From Przewalskia tangutica (Eukaryota > Streptophyta > Magnoliopsida > Solanales > Solanaceae), in assembly GCA_029844215.1 (NCBI GenBank), contig CM056728.1:62721789-62785788 (forward strand): a DNA stretch of 64,000 bases, written 5' to 3'. The notes beneath the pieces were generated by a model. It saw only the letters and a list, made by a program, of their open reading frames with translations. It had not been told where the DNA came from and did no database searches. Below are positions 36,000 through 48,960 of this stretch, one piece after another. Positions within the stretch are counted from its first letter, which is position 1, and each line of letters opens with the position of its first letter. The position numbers and the translations under genes are program-made.

Positions 36000-38346
36000 T
36001 GTCACGACCTGCTCGGCTCGTGGATCGTGCCTACCCGCACCCAAGTAGTCATACATCGAGTAATCGAATATAAAACACAAGACATGAAACAATTATAAAT
36101 GAGACACATTTTATCTCGAGAAAGTGGTGCCTTTCGCATATATATATAAAAATCGCGCTTACATCCCAACCGCATAATAGGACTACTGCACCTTTGGAAG
36201 TAAACAACTATGGCGATGTGGCCCCGCCATACCGAATGTACAAAACTATCTACACAACAGTGAGATCATACCCAAAAGTCGAGCCTCCGATAAGACGGAG
36301 CTCTCGACACCAAAGCAAAAGATCCTAAGGATGTGGATCTAGCACCGCTGCCTTACTATGCATTTAACGCAGCCTCAAGGAGGTCAAGACAACAGTACTC
36401 AAGTATGTGAAATCAGAAGTACATTAAGTGAAATCAAAGTATTTAAAACCATTTGCAAATATAATCGCCCAATCGCACCTAGTGCCATATCACAAACAAG
36501 AGCAATAATAGGTAAACTGTAATGTGTCTTTTCTAGGCCGCGAATGATCAAGCAAGGCCAATCGCCCATAGTATCATTACGCGTGCCTAATCTCGACTTC
36601 CGCAAACCGCATAGGTCACATGCACTCCGCATGAGGTATTCATCGACGGTAGCTAACCCTGCATTCTCCCGACTCCCGCACCGCATAGTCTCACAGACCG
36701 CATAGTCACATTGCATCGCATAGTGGCATCCCCGTGACGGATAGACACCTAATGATCAACTCGAACTCCCGCAGCCCGCGATAGTCACACAGACCGCATA
36801 GGCCGTGATAGACTCGCATCGCGGTGGCAAGCCCTGTGATAATCAAGCCGGGGTATGTGATATAATAACAAAGATAATGGTCTTAACGCTTAACAACGTA
36901 AGCACAACAATAATAACATCACAAGACACTAACACACATAAGATCATAACATGCTTACTTATCAAACCATCTTACTATACTTGCAAGTCAATACAAGATT
37001 TTCATAAACAAACAAGTAAAACTGCTCCTTTTATCTTTCTTAAGTCGTTATACCTAACTTCCCATAAAGCTAGTATAACTCTTAAGTTTTCTGCTTAAAA
37101 ATCAAGTATTACTCTTCTTTTAAAAATGATTCATAATTCTTTGAAATACTTCATGGTTCTTATTATTCAGCTTAAGTCAAAAGACATTGCCGTAAAACTA
37201 CGCCCGCTAACACATGTACGCTCACCGCACTATATATATATTTTTTTTTTAAAATATCATGCTCAAGAGTATAGGAAGAATCACATACCTTCTCGGCGAA
37301 AACCACCTGCCAAGTCGAATATGTCGCGAGCAGAGAATCAACCTATAATAGTCAGATACGTCTATCAAAGTCTAGACTATTCTCAGATACGCTTCTAAGC
37401 AGAGGTTCTCTATTCTACGGAAAATTGGGCAACACTTCCCTACCCGCTGTTACTCAAGTCTCATCAGAATACAATCCTATGTAAGTACAGTTCAATCTTC
37501 TTTATTATTCTTCTGATGTGATTTCAGTTCAATTCTATTCTTTAATATCCTTCTATATCTTATACTCAAGTCTTAACTATTCTTATATGTAATATCCGAT
37601 TACAATAGAAGGACAAGAGTATTTACCTCGATAAGCCCAAAATTATCCAAGTTAAATGTCGATCCTGAGCAAGGTTTAGCTCCTAATTTGCACGTCCGAT
37701 AGCTAATAAGTCCTGAAGTTCTACACAACTTCTACTCAAATACTATATGATTTGGGCTAGGATATTTGAATAGTAACTATACTGGAAGACAACTTTCTAC
37801 CAAAAGCAAGGGGTACTTTAAGCCACTAGGCTAGAGTGGAGAGGGTGTTTCACTAAGCTTCTGTATGGGAGAGGCCTGACGAAAACACTACAAGAGGGGA
37901 GGATTTTCAAGACTTGGAGAAGTTGATTTGTGGACGAAGAAACCTTCAAGTTAGGGGTATTTATAGGCCAACCAACGGCCAAGACGAAGCCAAGTTCTAT
38001 GCAAGTGTAGGTGAGGATTTACCCAAGTGTCCTTATCCATCTACTACACAAAATATCCTACCTAACCTCGACCAAAGGAAAGCCACAAAATCGTCCAAAC
38101 AAGCCCATGTTTGCCGCCCACTGAGGGTGACAAGTGTCACCCTCTCGCTGGTCCAAAATATTTCATCTCTGAAAAATCCGCAAAAATTATTAATGACATA
38201 GCCGAATTTTCCTACGCAAGCTTTGGAAAACGCTTCGCCGAAAAACGACATTATTTTGTGTGTCAGGCACAACTTTTCGCCCCTATGCCTAACTAAGGCT
38301 AAACTTTTGACGCACGCCTACGCATATACTCGAAATACGGTATAAC
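36000..38346 (-). mobile_element. Solo LTR inserted in Ea gag
   Basis: A single LTR of 2.35 kb, TGTCACGACC to GGTATAAC on the plus strand (last A missing), with TATAAATA (minus) at 37958-37965 and a tandem cassette at about 36535-36850. It has no PBS on one side and no purine tract on the other. The minus-strand gag reads into it at about codon 12 (38347) and out of it at about codon 14 (35999). This is the usual product of LTR-LTR recombination. The flanks gcttt and ctgcc do not show a clear duplication. Confidence 0.78.
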
Positions 38347-38383
38347 CTGCCCTTCCGGGCCCTCGGTTACTCATGCGAGGCAT
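38347..38383 (-). pseudogene. gag: Ea gag, N-terminal codons
   Basis: ATG at 38383 gives an MPR opening and a basic stretch resembling the MPPRKATRAQKGKA start of E1, then stops at the solo LTR. Between it and the PBS is the usual leader with 'gagaagaatggaaac' (plus strand) and gtctgtagacactttccgag. A second, longer open frame through here (38318-38512) is not gag. Confidence 0.7.
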
Positions 38384-38573
38384 AATCGTACATAAGATTA
38401 CGCCGTAGGAGTCCAACTTATAACACAACTCTATCGCACGATCTCGTGAGTGAGAAGAATGGAAACTAATCCTAAATATCTCAGAGCCTCCTCGACATAA
38501 TAGGTGGTGCACAACACGCCGATAATCAAGACTCTACTAGATACGGTCTGTAGACACTTTCCGAGGATTAACT

Positions 38574-38585
38574 GCTCTGATACCA
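38574..38585 (-). other. Primer-binding site of Ea
   Basis: Minus strand TGGTATCAGAGC, exact, four bases inside the LTR that starts at 38590. Confidence 0.93.
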
Positions 38586-39289
38586 CTTTTGTCACGACCC
38601 GACCTCGGGCCCGCAACTGGTGCCTTACCCCGGGCACCCTAGTGATAATACATCAGAGAAAAACCAGCAGAATAAAACTCATAGACATGGAATAATATAA
38701 AAGAAGAAACAGGCAAACCAATAAGGTCACCTTTCTGCATATATATATATATATATAAAAACCCGAACAGTTACATCCTTTACAAACCCAACTTATAACA
38801 GGACTACAGACCTCTAATATTTTGACATAACAACTATGACGGGACAGGGCCCCGCCATACCCATAAATAGTACAAGAGCCTATAATCTCAGGGAACCATA
38901 CCAAAAGATAAGCCTCCGGAGAAACGGAGCTTCCCAATACGCAGAACCGTGATCCTATGAGCGAGGATCAACAATCGGTGTACTCTACCGCTGCATTTAA
39001 CGCAGCCACGAAGGAGGTCAAGACAACAGTACCAAGTATGTGAAATCAAAATATCAGAATGAAATCATAACAGTCTATATAAAACATGAGACATGTATGA
39101 TAACCAACTACAATACACAATACATAAGCAATCATGTAAAGTCAGGGACTCATGCCCTCAAAGTCATCACTCAAATATAACCATGGGTCTCACACCCACA
39201 ATATCAATCATGCCCGTGGAATTCCTTCCTCACTGTCGGCAGTCTATGATATTATATATCACCAAAATGAACACCAGGTCCTACCTGTG

Positions 39290-39900
39290 TCATAAAAACC
39301 GTACGGGCCAAGTAGGAAAGCCAACCACTGCATCTAGCTCGCATCATAAAACTGACGGCAAGTATTTAATGCATAGCTACTAGATCCAAACAAGGCTATC
39401 AATCGACCGGCAAGTACGAAAGCCAACTACCAGATCCAGCTTGCCGCCACGAGATATGACCGGGGCAAGTACGGAAGCCATCTACCTGAGCCTACCGTAC
39501 CAACTATGCTATAGAACTGACCGGGGCAAGTACAAAGGCATAGATACCAGATCTAGCCTGCGTCATCAACTGACCGGGGAAAGTACGAAAGATAGCTACC
39601 AGATCCAGTCTGCCGCCACGAGATATGACCGGGGCAAGTACGGAAGTCATCTACCAGAGCCTACCGTACCAACTATGCTATAGAACTGACCGGGGCAAGT
39701 ATGAAAGCCAACTACTGTTCCGCCGCGCGCGACGGGCAAGTACGGTAGCCAACTACTGTGATACCGCTCAACAACAACCTCATTCCACCGTGTCACGGCC
39801 GACCGGGCAGGTACGAAGCTAATTCAGCAGATACCGCTGCCACGTCCGCCGATCGGCAAGTACGAAAGCTAACTACCAGATACCGCCTGCGTCACGAAAC
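39290..39900 (-). repeat. LTRa tandem array, about 8 units of 60-85 bp
   Basis: Units built on gaccggggcaagtacgaaag and ccaactaccagatccag. Pairs such as 39440-39520 and 39605-39690 are almost identical over 80 bases, showing recent unit or block duplication. It matches the second unit type of LTR2 on the other strand. Confidence 0.85.
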
Positions 39901-40494
39901 TTCATGGGGAACTAGTCCGTGGAATAACAATAACAATGGAAGCATACACGTGGGGCACCCAACGTGTCAGTATGTCCAAGTAAATAACACGATAACAATC
40001 TAGTGGAAGCATACTCGTGGACCATCCATCAGCGTCGGTATGTCCAAGTAAACAACAAGATAATCGGCCCTCCACCGAGAGTCGCGGTAGCATAGAAATA
40101 CAACACTTACACACCAAATGCTATCACAACTAGCATAGGCAAGTTTAACATACTCTTAGACTTTCATTTTATGACAACAATCCGGGTTTTAACCCCAAAG
40201 TACTACATACTTCAATTCTCTTAAAAAGATCCCTTTTTATGTAAAAACCACACGATACTAATACCCGTAGTATCAAGACACTTTCATGTTTAAATCAAGT
40301 ACTTTATACTTTTTAAACCAAGTGGCTTACACTTTTAAAACAACGTCAAGTATACTTTTAAAACCCAAGTAACTCACTCTTTTAAGATCAAGACACTCAC
40401 ACCTTTTAAAATCAAGCCACTTATACTTTTTCAATCAAGACAAGTTCAATACTTAAAAACAAGTAACCTATACTTTTAAATCAAGTTACTTCTC

Positions 40495-40640
40495 CTTTTC
40501 CCAAAATCAAGTCATTTATAAATCAAGTCTCTTATCTTTCAAGTTCAAGTCTCTTAACTTTCAAAATAATCAAGTCTCTTATCTTTCAAGATCAAGTCTC
40601 TTAACTTTCAAAATAATCAAGTCTCTTATCTTTTTTAGAA
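40495..40640 (-). repeat. Tandem repeat 'aagtctcttatctttcaag'
   Basis: Alternating aagtctcttatctttcaag and aagtctcttaactttcaaaa, repeated about three times with a period near 55 bases. An AT-rich block of LTRa. Confidence 0.8.
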
Positions 40641-40683
40641 AAATCAAGCCATTCTTTTATCTTCATAAAGTCGCTATAACTAA

Positions 40684-43600
40684 TGTTATACCCCGTATTT
40701 CCAGAGTATGTACGTGTGGGCGTACGTAGAAAAGTTTGAGCCTTAAAGTTAGGCAAGGATGAAATTTTGTGCACAACCCCCGTAAAGAATCGCTTTCGTA
40801 AACGCTTTACGTATCTGGCGGGGAAAATTCCGCCATGTCATTTATAATTTTATGGATTTTTCCGAGAGATGAAATATTTTGGACCAACGAGAGGCTTACA
40901 CTTGTCACCCTCAAGTGGACGGTTTGCCTTGGCCGATTGGTGCCCATTTTCGTGGCATGTTTCACGGCCTAATTCACGGGTCAACGTTTGTGAGGATTTG
41001 CGAGTAGGGTTAGGGTGCACTTGGCTTGATGTCGACCCTCCACTTGCCCCACTTGGCTTGATTCGCCTCGTTGTCCTATAAATACCCCCTTTGTGAAGAC
41101 TTCTTCATCCTAAAATGTTTTCCAAGTCTTGAAAGCCCTCTCCCCTTAGTGTAGTGTTCTCGCCCAAGAACACACCCTCCCCTCATGCGAGGCCCCCTGG
41201 CCGAGAGTCCTCCTTTGCGAAGGCCCCTCGCCGAGAGCACACCCCATCCCCTCTTGAGTATTGTTCTCGTAAAATACCCTTTTTGGTAGAGAAATACTCA
41301 AGCATTGTTGTTATCCCCAAAAATACCTTAGCCTTATACGTTGTATTATTCCAAAGTTACCTATAGCCGTTGACCCCCTAAATACTACCTTATGTCCATT
41401 TACTCAAAAACCAAAACCCTAAGCAAAATCTTCATAGCAAGTTGAAGTATTAAGTAGAAGTTGCGTAGAACTTCTAAGGGTTGTTTGAGCGGTCGAGCGC
41501 CTGCAGTCGAGCCAAACGTCGCTCAGATCGACATTTAAACTTGATAATTTTGGGCTTATCGAGGTAAATACGCTTGACATTCTTTTGTAATTAAGTTTAC
41601 ATACCGTCAAGTATAAGAATTATATGTTATATACCAGAAGGTATATAAGAAGTGGAATTGAATCAGATTTACATAGATCAGATTTACGTGAGACTTGTGA
41701 AGTTTGACTGCAGTGAAGTCGCCCAATTTTTCGTAAGAATCTTGTATCTAGATTTATTCTACCGAGTAGTCTAGACATCGATAGACTTGTATAACCGCTA
41801 TAGGTTGAAGATCGCGAGCAGCTAATTCTACTCGGGTGGAAAAGGCAATGGGATTACAAAGATTGAGCTATTTGCTAATAGTCGATAATCGTCGCGAGGT
41901 ACGTGATTCTTCCTATACTGAGCATGATATTTTAAAAGAATATATATAGTACTATAGACGACGCGTGTTAATCGAATGTAGTTTTACGGCAATGTCTTTT
42001 GACTTAAGCCCGAATGATAAGAACTTCAAGTATTTCAAAAGAATTAAGAACCGCTTTTTAAAGAAGAGTAATACTTGGTTTTGAAAGTTTAAGAGTTATA
42101 CTAGCTTTACGGGAAGTTAGGTATAATGTACATAAGGATAAAAGAATGGTTATTGATTTTAGAAGTTAAGAGACTTAATCTTAAAAGATAAGAGACTTAA
42201 TCTTAAAAGATAAGAGACTTGACTTAATTGATGTGAAAGTTGTTAAGAAGTGTGAAACCTCATTCGTGAGTAATGAGTACTTGGTTTTTAAAGAATAATG
42301 TTTTCGATTTCGAAATGAATAAGTAAGGAACTTGATTTCTAAAAGAGACTTGAGGAAATTAAAGAGTTTTTGGTTTAAAAGAAAGGCATTGTTTTGTCTT
42401 AAAATTGGTTTAAAACATAAAGTGTTATAACAGCTTTATGGGAAGTTAGTTATAACGACTTTATGAAAGCGAAAGAATGGTTTTATCATTGGTTTTAAAG
42501 TGGTAACTTGACTTTAAAAGGAGAAGAATTTTGGTCTCTAAAGAAGGCATGTTATTACCTTAATTTGGTTTTAAAAGGAAAGTATGGAAGTTGTTTTGGT
42601 GTACTTAAAAGATGTTAGTCACTCTATCATGGTATCGGGTGACCTTTGTAAAAGAAATGGATCATTTAAAAGAGTTTAACATACGTAGTACTTTGGGGTT
42701 AAAACTCGACCTTGGCATAAAATGAAAAGTACTCGAGTCAGATGTAACTTGCTTATGTTTGCGGTGATAGCCTTGTTGTGCAAGTGTTGTATTCTTATGT
42801 TACCGCTGCTCTCGAATGGAGGGCGGCCGTGTTATTCGATCATTTTGGACATACCGACATCGACGTGGGCGGCCCACTGCATGCTTCCACTACGATAGTC
42901 CACGGGCATACCGACTCGATGGACGGTCCATGGGTACGCCGCGATGAGGGTTCATTTCGCGTTGATAGTGTTATTCCATGGACTAGCTCTCCATGAGGTT
43001 TTACCGATCGCCTTGGTATCCGTGGTCGGCCAGATTGCCCCGCCTCGTGGCTGATTCGCCTCGTACCGTAGTTAGCCCTCGTGACTTGCCCCGCTCAGCC
43101 AGAAGGACGGTCTCGTGACACGCCTTGGTACCGGTAGTTAGCCCTCGTGATTGCCGGCCACCACGTGACACGACCTGGTATCCGTAGTCGGCCAGATTTG
43201 CCCCGGTCGCCTTCGTGATTTGGTTGTATAGTATTGTTAGTACCGCTTGCATCGTGTAGGACTCGTGTTCATACGCATCTTCGTGTTATTATATCATAGA
43301 TCGCCACGTGAGGAAGGTATTCCACGCATGATTGATGCTGCGGCGTGAGACCCATAATTATATTCGAGTGATGACTCGAGGCGCGAGTCCCCGACTTACA
43401 CGATCGCTTGTTTATCGCGGATCGTAGTTTGCTATCATACATGTCTCCGCTTATATAGATCGCTATGATTTCATTTACGATTTTCGGGCCACATACTTGG
43501 TACCGTTGTAATCGACCTCCTTCGGGCCGCTCATGCCGCAGGTAGAGGTACACCGCTGTCGATCCTCGCCTAGATCACAACATTGGGAAGCTCCGCTTCT

Positions 43601-43903
43601 CCGAGGCTTATCTTTTGGCATGTTACCCGAGTCAGAGGTTCTGTACATCTGTGGTATGGCGGGCCCCGTCCCGCAAGTTGTATAAAACTCTAGAGGTCTC
43701 AGAGTACCGTGGGCGTGGTTTGTAAAAGGATTAAATTGTTCGCTTTTGAAAAGATTTGTATATATATTTTATTGTGGCGTAACCGCTTGGTCGGCCTGCT
43801 TTACGATCATATATCTTGTTTCATGTTTAAGTTTTATTTCCACGATTTACTATGATGTATGACTACTGCGCCCGTAGCACTACCACGCCCCGTTCGGCCG
43901 ACA
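40684..43903 (+). mobile_element. E6 5' LTR
   Basis: 3,220 bp, TGTTATACCCCGTATTTCC to ttcggccgaca. TATAAATA at 41077, donor-like GAG|GTAAATA at 41564, the AGGTACGTGATTCTTCC box near 41897, repeats at 42830-43250, then an eroded hairpin row. Positions 41160-41212 match the truncated 3' LTR at 55204-55263. Confidence 0.9.
41077..41084 (+). promoter_or_regulatory. TATA box of E6 5' LTR
   Basis: TATAAATA followed by ccccctttgtgaagacttct, about 390 bases into the LTR. The same core and spacing recur in all A-type LTRs on both strands. Confidence 0.8.
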
Positions 43904-43907
43904 AAAG

Positions 43908-43920
43908 TGGTATCGAGCGC
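43908..43920 (+). other. Primer-binding site of E6 (altered)
   Basis: TGGTATCGAGCGC, as in E3, directly after the LTR end ggccgaca and aaaag, and followed by taatcctctgaaagtgtct. Confidence 0.8.
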
Positions 43921-44098
43921 TAATCCTCTGAAAGTGTCTACGCATCGTCTAGTAGTCTTGATTATCGCTGTGTCAGGCACCACATCTATAATCGTGAGGT
44001 CAGCAGGACATTTAGGATCGGTTTCTCTTCTCATTCCGAGATCGTGCCTTAGAGTCAGTTGCAAGTTGGACCCTCTCGACGATCTCATTTTTACCGCT

Positions 44099-44932
44099 TA
44101 TGCCTCCGCGCAAGGCAACCCGCCCAGCGGGCAAGGCAATGAGGAGTCGCTAGTGAGATACAGAGGAGTACGAGGGCGCAGCCCGGGCCAAGACTGAGAT
44201 AGTGCTTCAGACGGCGAGTTTTGACGCCGCCAAATTTCAAAGAGAGTTTAGGGTCGCAGCGGATCGCCGAGACCACAAGACCGAGCCTCCACCCCACACC
44301 GAGCAGATGAGATGAGTTATAAAGAGACGCCCGCCATCGCCGTGATCGTGGCCGACATGAGGATAGCCGACGCAGCAGCCCAAAGAGCACCCGTGGTTCA
44401 CCCGAGATCGGATAGTTCGAGGCTACGGACTTTCTCGAGTCAGAGCCCGCCAGAGTTCTACGGTCGAGGCCCGAGGATGATCCGCAGGAGTTCATTCGAC
44501 GCCAAAAGGATCGAGAGTGATCAAGGCTTCGAGACCGAGTCGGTGGTCTTAGGTTCGCAGATCGGCCGCGTGATACCGCAATGATCGTTTGATTCGCGAG
44601 CTGTCCCGGAGAGCATTCACTTCACCATATGGAACGAAGTTCTCGTGAGGCATTTCTGCACATTTCTTGCCTCCACAGCGGCGAGAGGGCTCGCCGACAT
44701 GATTTTTGGTGTCGAGGCAGAGCGCGACGGCTCAGAGTACAATGTGGAGTTCGACTCATCGCTCTGATGTCCCCGCGTTAGTAGCCAGATGGAGGACAGA
44801 GGCACCGCCACGCCACCGCTCGATGACTACTGGCAGAGGCTTGTTCGGTGTAGTTCTTCACCGGCATGGACATCGCTCGCACGCAGCTTATGCACTGGAC
44901 GCGATGAGCGAGAGGTCGACGGAATGACCAAG
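44099..44932 (+). pseudogene. gag: E6 gag, part 1
   Basis: ATG at 44099 reads MPPRKATRPAGKA. Broken frames then give KFQREF, a conserved piece ending in SPPEFYG-like text near 44450, and VIKASRPS (near 44520). These are followed by a HFLPP-like piece (44660), REYNVEFDS-like text (about 44735) and LHRHGHRSHAAYALDA (44870). This is the whole-layout Gag, with capsid core kept. E5 enters after ATGACCAAG, so the gene goes on at 53424. Frameshifts are frequent at CAG/CTG/CG positions. Confidence 0.75.
44928..44932 (+). repeat. Target-site duplication of E5 (CCAAG), left copy
   Basis: CCAAG lies before the E5 LTR start and again at 53424-53428 right after the other LTR end. The 5-bp match is exact. 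Confidence 0.93.
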
Positions 44933-47900
44933 TGTCACACCCCGAATTCGGGCCCGTGACTGGTGCCTTACCCCGGACACCCTAGTGATACAACATCAGA
45001 GAAAACCAGCGGAAAATAAAACATGAGTCATGAAACAAGAGATATAATAAATAAACAAAGCAACCAAAGCAGCTGTTTCAAAGATATACATAAAACCCAA
45101 CAGCTTTAATCCTTTTACAACCCCGCCACAACAGCTTCATGCACTTAAGATTTACAACACTATGACGGGACAGGGCCCCGCCATACCTCTGAATGTACAA
45201 GAACCTACAACTCAGGGAACACATACCAAAAGATAAGCCTCCGGAGAAACGGAGCTTCCCAAGACGCTGAACTGTGATCCCAAGAGCGAGGATCCACGAC
45301 CGATGTACTCTACTCGCAGATGAACGCAGCCAAGGAGGTCAAGACAACAGTACTAAGTATGTGAAATCAGAAATATCAGAAATGAGATCATACTAGTCTA
45401 TATAAAGCAGAGACATGTATGATAACCAAACTACGCTCACAACATAAAAGCAACATGTTCACCGTGACTCACGCCTCAAGTCATCACTCAAATATAACTA
45501 CGGGTCTCACGCCCACAACATCAATCATGTTCGTGATCACGGTCGCATGCCCCGACTCGCAGACGGCAGACATGTCCATGATGCAACACTAATACCAATG
45601 CCCCATGGCCACATGCCCTGACCAGACGGTAGACACGCCCATGTAACATTAACAACAATATATCGGGTGATCAACTCGCCGCACGCCACATGCCCCGACT
45701 CGTGAGACGCGTAGACATGTCCATGTAGCCACAATAACAATATATCGGTAATCAACCCCGCCGCATGGCCACACGCCCGACTTCAGACGGCAGGTATACG
45801 CCCATGTAACATCAACAACAAGGCAAAGAATCAAATGGAAACATACCCGTGGAATTCTCCACCGCCAAAGACGCCCAAGTAAGTTCTCAATAAGTCAACC
45901 GCCTCTATCGAGACGCGCAGAATACGTAAATACAACACTTGCACAACAAAGGCTATCATCACAAGCATAGGCAGGTTTCACAACAACAAGCGTAGGCAAG
46001 TTACACAACCACTCAAGGTACTTTCATTTTATGCCAACACCCGGGTTTTAACCCTAAGTACTATATACGTTAAGTCCTTTTAAAAGAGATACATTCCTTT
46101 TATAAAAGTCACCCGATACCCGTAGTATAAAACTAGAGTGATTCACATTATTAAGTAAACCAGAACACTTTCTTTTTAAAATCAAGTACCAACATTCTTT
46201 TCCTAAAGTTCCGGTTTGCCTAATTTCAATTACTCAAGCCTCTAACTTTAGAAAGGTTTCACAGCTCATAGTCTTAATCTCTTTTAAAGCAACTGAGTAA
46301 CATATGCCTTATGTGTGAGCAGTTTATTCTTGTTTATAACATTCTTACTACAGCAGCCATGATCTAGAAAATGTAATATTATTTTGTCTCATCTTAGTTT
46401 CTATGCAAATGGAGGTTTCTACTGGTTTTAATAATACAATTCATTAGTCAATACATTTTCCTTTATTAACGCTGCAGTGGTTTGTCGATACACATCCTGA
46501 TTTCCGAAATCAGTAAATCATTCTTAAGCAGTTATACCTAACTTCCCATAAAGCTAGTATAACTCTTGAGTTTTTCAAAAACCAAGTACTACTCTTTCTT
46601 TCCAAACGATTCACAAATCTTTTGAAATACTTCAACTTCTTCATTAACACATAACAAGCCAGTTATAACCAAATCAGTTACCTTTCGAAAACCACAACCC
46701 ATTTTCTCACCTACATAAAGCTATTATAACCAACTTCCCATAAAGCCGTTATAACACTTTATGTTTTAAAAACAATCAAACACGCTTAATACACGACGCT
46801 CATCAGACTACATAGTTCACACATATCACGCTGTAAGAGATAGGAAGAGGTTCACATACCTCGCGACGATTATCGACAATAAGCAAAAGCTCCAAGTACT
46901 ACAACCTTGTTAGCCCTTTCCACTCCTCGAGTAGAATACGCTACTCTTAGTATTTTCACCTATAAAGGCCACAAACGTCTATTAAAACTTAAACACAAGT
47001 TTCCCATCTTTCTACAGAAAATTGTAAAGACCTCCCCGCCACAACAGAAATCTCCTCCTCTATCGAGGCGCTACCAAGCCAACCAGTGGGGTTCACACGC
47101 CTAACCTGACGTGTACAATTCTACTACACAAGAATACTACACAAGCCCATCAGAATACGCCCCATGTAATTACTGCTCAGCCATTCTATATTCTTCAAAG
47201 CTTAAGTCAAAAGACATTGCCACAATACTAAGTTCATTCTATATATAGTATACTTCAACTATATATTCTAACATGTAATTTCCAATTACAATATAAGGAC
47301 AATAGTGTTTACTCTCGATAAGCCCAAAATTATCCAAGTATAAAGTCGATCCCCGAGCAACGCTTAGCTCCTACCCGAGTGCTCCAATCTGCTCCAAACA
47401 ACCCTTAAGTTCTAACTAACTTCTACTCCAAAACTTCAACCAACAATGAAGATTTTCCTGTGGTTTCGGCTGAGACTAAAAGGACAAAAGGTAGTATTTC
47501 CGCATTTCACGCAAAGAGGTAACTTTGGAATACTACAAGGTATATATAAGGTATTTTGGGCATTATAACAACACTTGGATGAGTATTTCAATACCACAAA
47601 GTGGGGTACTCACGAGAACACCCCAAGGCAGTGGAGTACCCTCTCGCCACTAGGCCTCACGGTGGGGAGGGAAGCTCACTGCCAGAGCACAAGAAAGGGA
47701 GGAGGTTTTTCAAGACTTGTGGATTTTAGGAAACGGATGAAGTCTTCAAGCCAGGTGGGTATTTATAGGAAAGCCAAAAGCCAACCAACGGCCAAGATCA
47801 AGCCATGTGCAAGGCAAGTGTAAGGCCTTGATCGCCAAGCGCACCCTAACCCTACTCCACCAAACATGGCACAAAACAAGCCACAAACAAGGCCAAAAAT

Positions 47901-48173
47901 AGGCTAATCGCCAAGGCCAACCACCCTCGACCGCCCCTAAACTGTCTAACGAGGGTGACAAGTGTCACCCTCCCGCTGTCCAAAAATGTTTCGCCTCTAA
48001 AAATCCGCAAAAATATAAATGACATAGCCGGAATTTTCCTACGTAAGTCAGGGAAACGCTTTCATTAAAAACGACTCAAATCGGCCAGGCACAATTTCAA
48101 CCTAAGCCAAACTTTAAGTCTCAAATTGTCGCACGTGACGCCCCACGATATACTCCGAAATACGGGTATAACA
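44933..48173 (-). mobile_element. E5 3' LTR
   Basis: 3,241 bp, tgtcacaccccgaattcggg to gggtataaca. The purine tract is at 48174-48186. TATAAATA (minus) is at 47760-47767. The tandem cassette at 45535-45880 uses ggccacatgccccgactcg and agacatgtccatg units. Its first 300 plus-strand bases are cleaner than the sister LTR, which makes the pair useful for judging sequence error. Confidence 0.93.
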
Positions 48174-48960
48174 TTCTCCTCCTTAGAAACATTCGTCCCG
48201 AATGTTCCTTCTCTAGGCGGATATCGATGAAGTTCCTCTAACAAGTTGCCAACGCCAAAGCTTGGCCACGAAATAACACACGTTCTCTTCCTTCCTTACT
48301 CGTCGTGCCCTTCTCGAACACTTGAACTCTTCTAGTATACGCATTCACACTTCGCCATCGCCTGGGCTTCAAAATCTGGAGTCACTACCTCCAAACTTGG
48401 TCATCTTACTAGCTTCACTTTCTGCCAAGGCCATTCCCGGCCTTCACGAACCAATTCTGGTCGAACGCATCCACAAACTCATACGATGGTCATCTAAACT
48501 CGGGCCTAGTACCCTCGTGACCCTAACACCTGGCGACCACCTAATCGACTCCCACCCAAATCGGGTCGCGGTCGACCCGCGAGCGGCCATCAACCCGACC
48601 CACAATCGCGCCAACACTTGCTCCTCGATACGGAACCATCTTACTAAATTCACATCATGAAAGCTACCACTTCCATCTCACACTACCCATGGACTTATCA
48701 CACAAATAAATCCCACGTATACTACTACTCTGATAAGGGTCAAACATAAAATAAATCTTTAACTCAAGACGACCTTACCCCTAAGGTCTCAGTCGTGACA
48801 TAGTCTAAGGTTCACACTTACCAAGCCCCAATACTTATCCTTCCAACTAACCATGTTTTCTAACTCATAAATATCACAACGCTTATCCGCATACATAGCA
48901 CACAATAATGAGATCATCATAACAAGCATACCAAAACTCTAGAGGGTTAAGGATATACCT
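48174..48960 (-). other. E5 post-gag module, no pol
   Basis: About 0.8 kb between gag and the purine tract. On the minus strand it holds the conserved stretch 'ggtcgccaggtgttagggtcacgaggg' type, 'gatgaccatcgtatgagttt', a 'gtggatgcgttcgacc' stretch, then 'aaggccgggaatggcctt' and 'agtaagatgaccaagtttgg'. The same blocks, in the same order, are in E6 (54150-54500) and E7 (60350-60700). No integrase text is seen between them, unlike E1 and E2. Confidence 0.7.

Larger units (their letters stand above)
38590..40683 (-). mobile_element. Ea 5' LTR (LTRa), 3' portion
   Basis: Begins tgtcacgacccgacctcggg on the plus strand and runs with clean U5 hairpins to 40683. There E6 interrupts it inside 'ataaagtcgctataactaa'. 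The U3 and TATA part must lie beyond the window. It holds the largest tandem cassette of the window. Confidence 0.88.

Noticed and set aside
39290..39900. Regular repeats resembling a CRISPR array
   Set aside because: Units are imperfect and directly abutting, without unique spacers of even length, and lie inside a plant LTR.
44091..44495. 134-residue minus-strand frame
   Set aside because: Antisense of E6 gag, whose order of motifs is clear on the plus strand.
48322..48660. 112-residue frame and its antisense 69-residue frame
   Set aside because: Both fall in the shared post-gag block; neither is kept over its length in E6 or E7.
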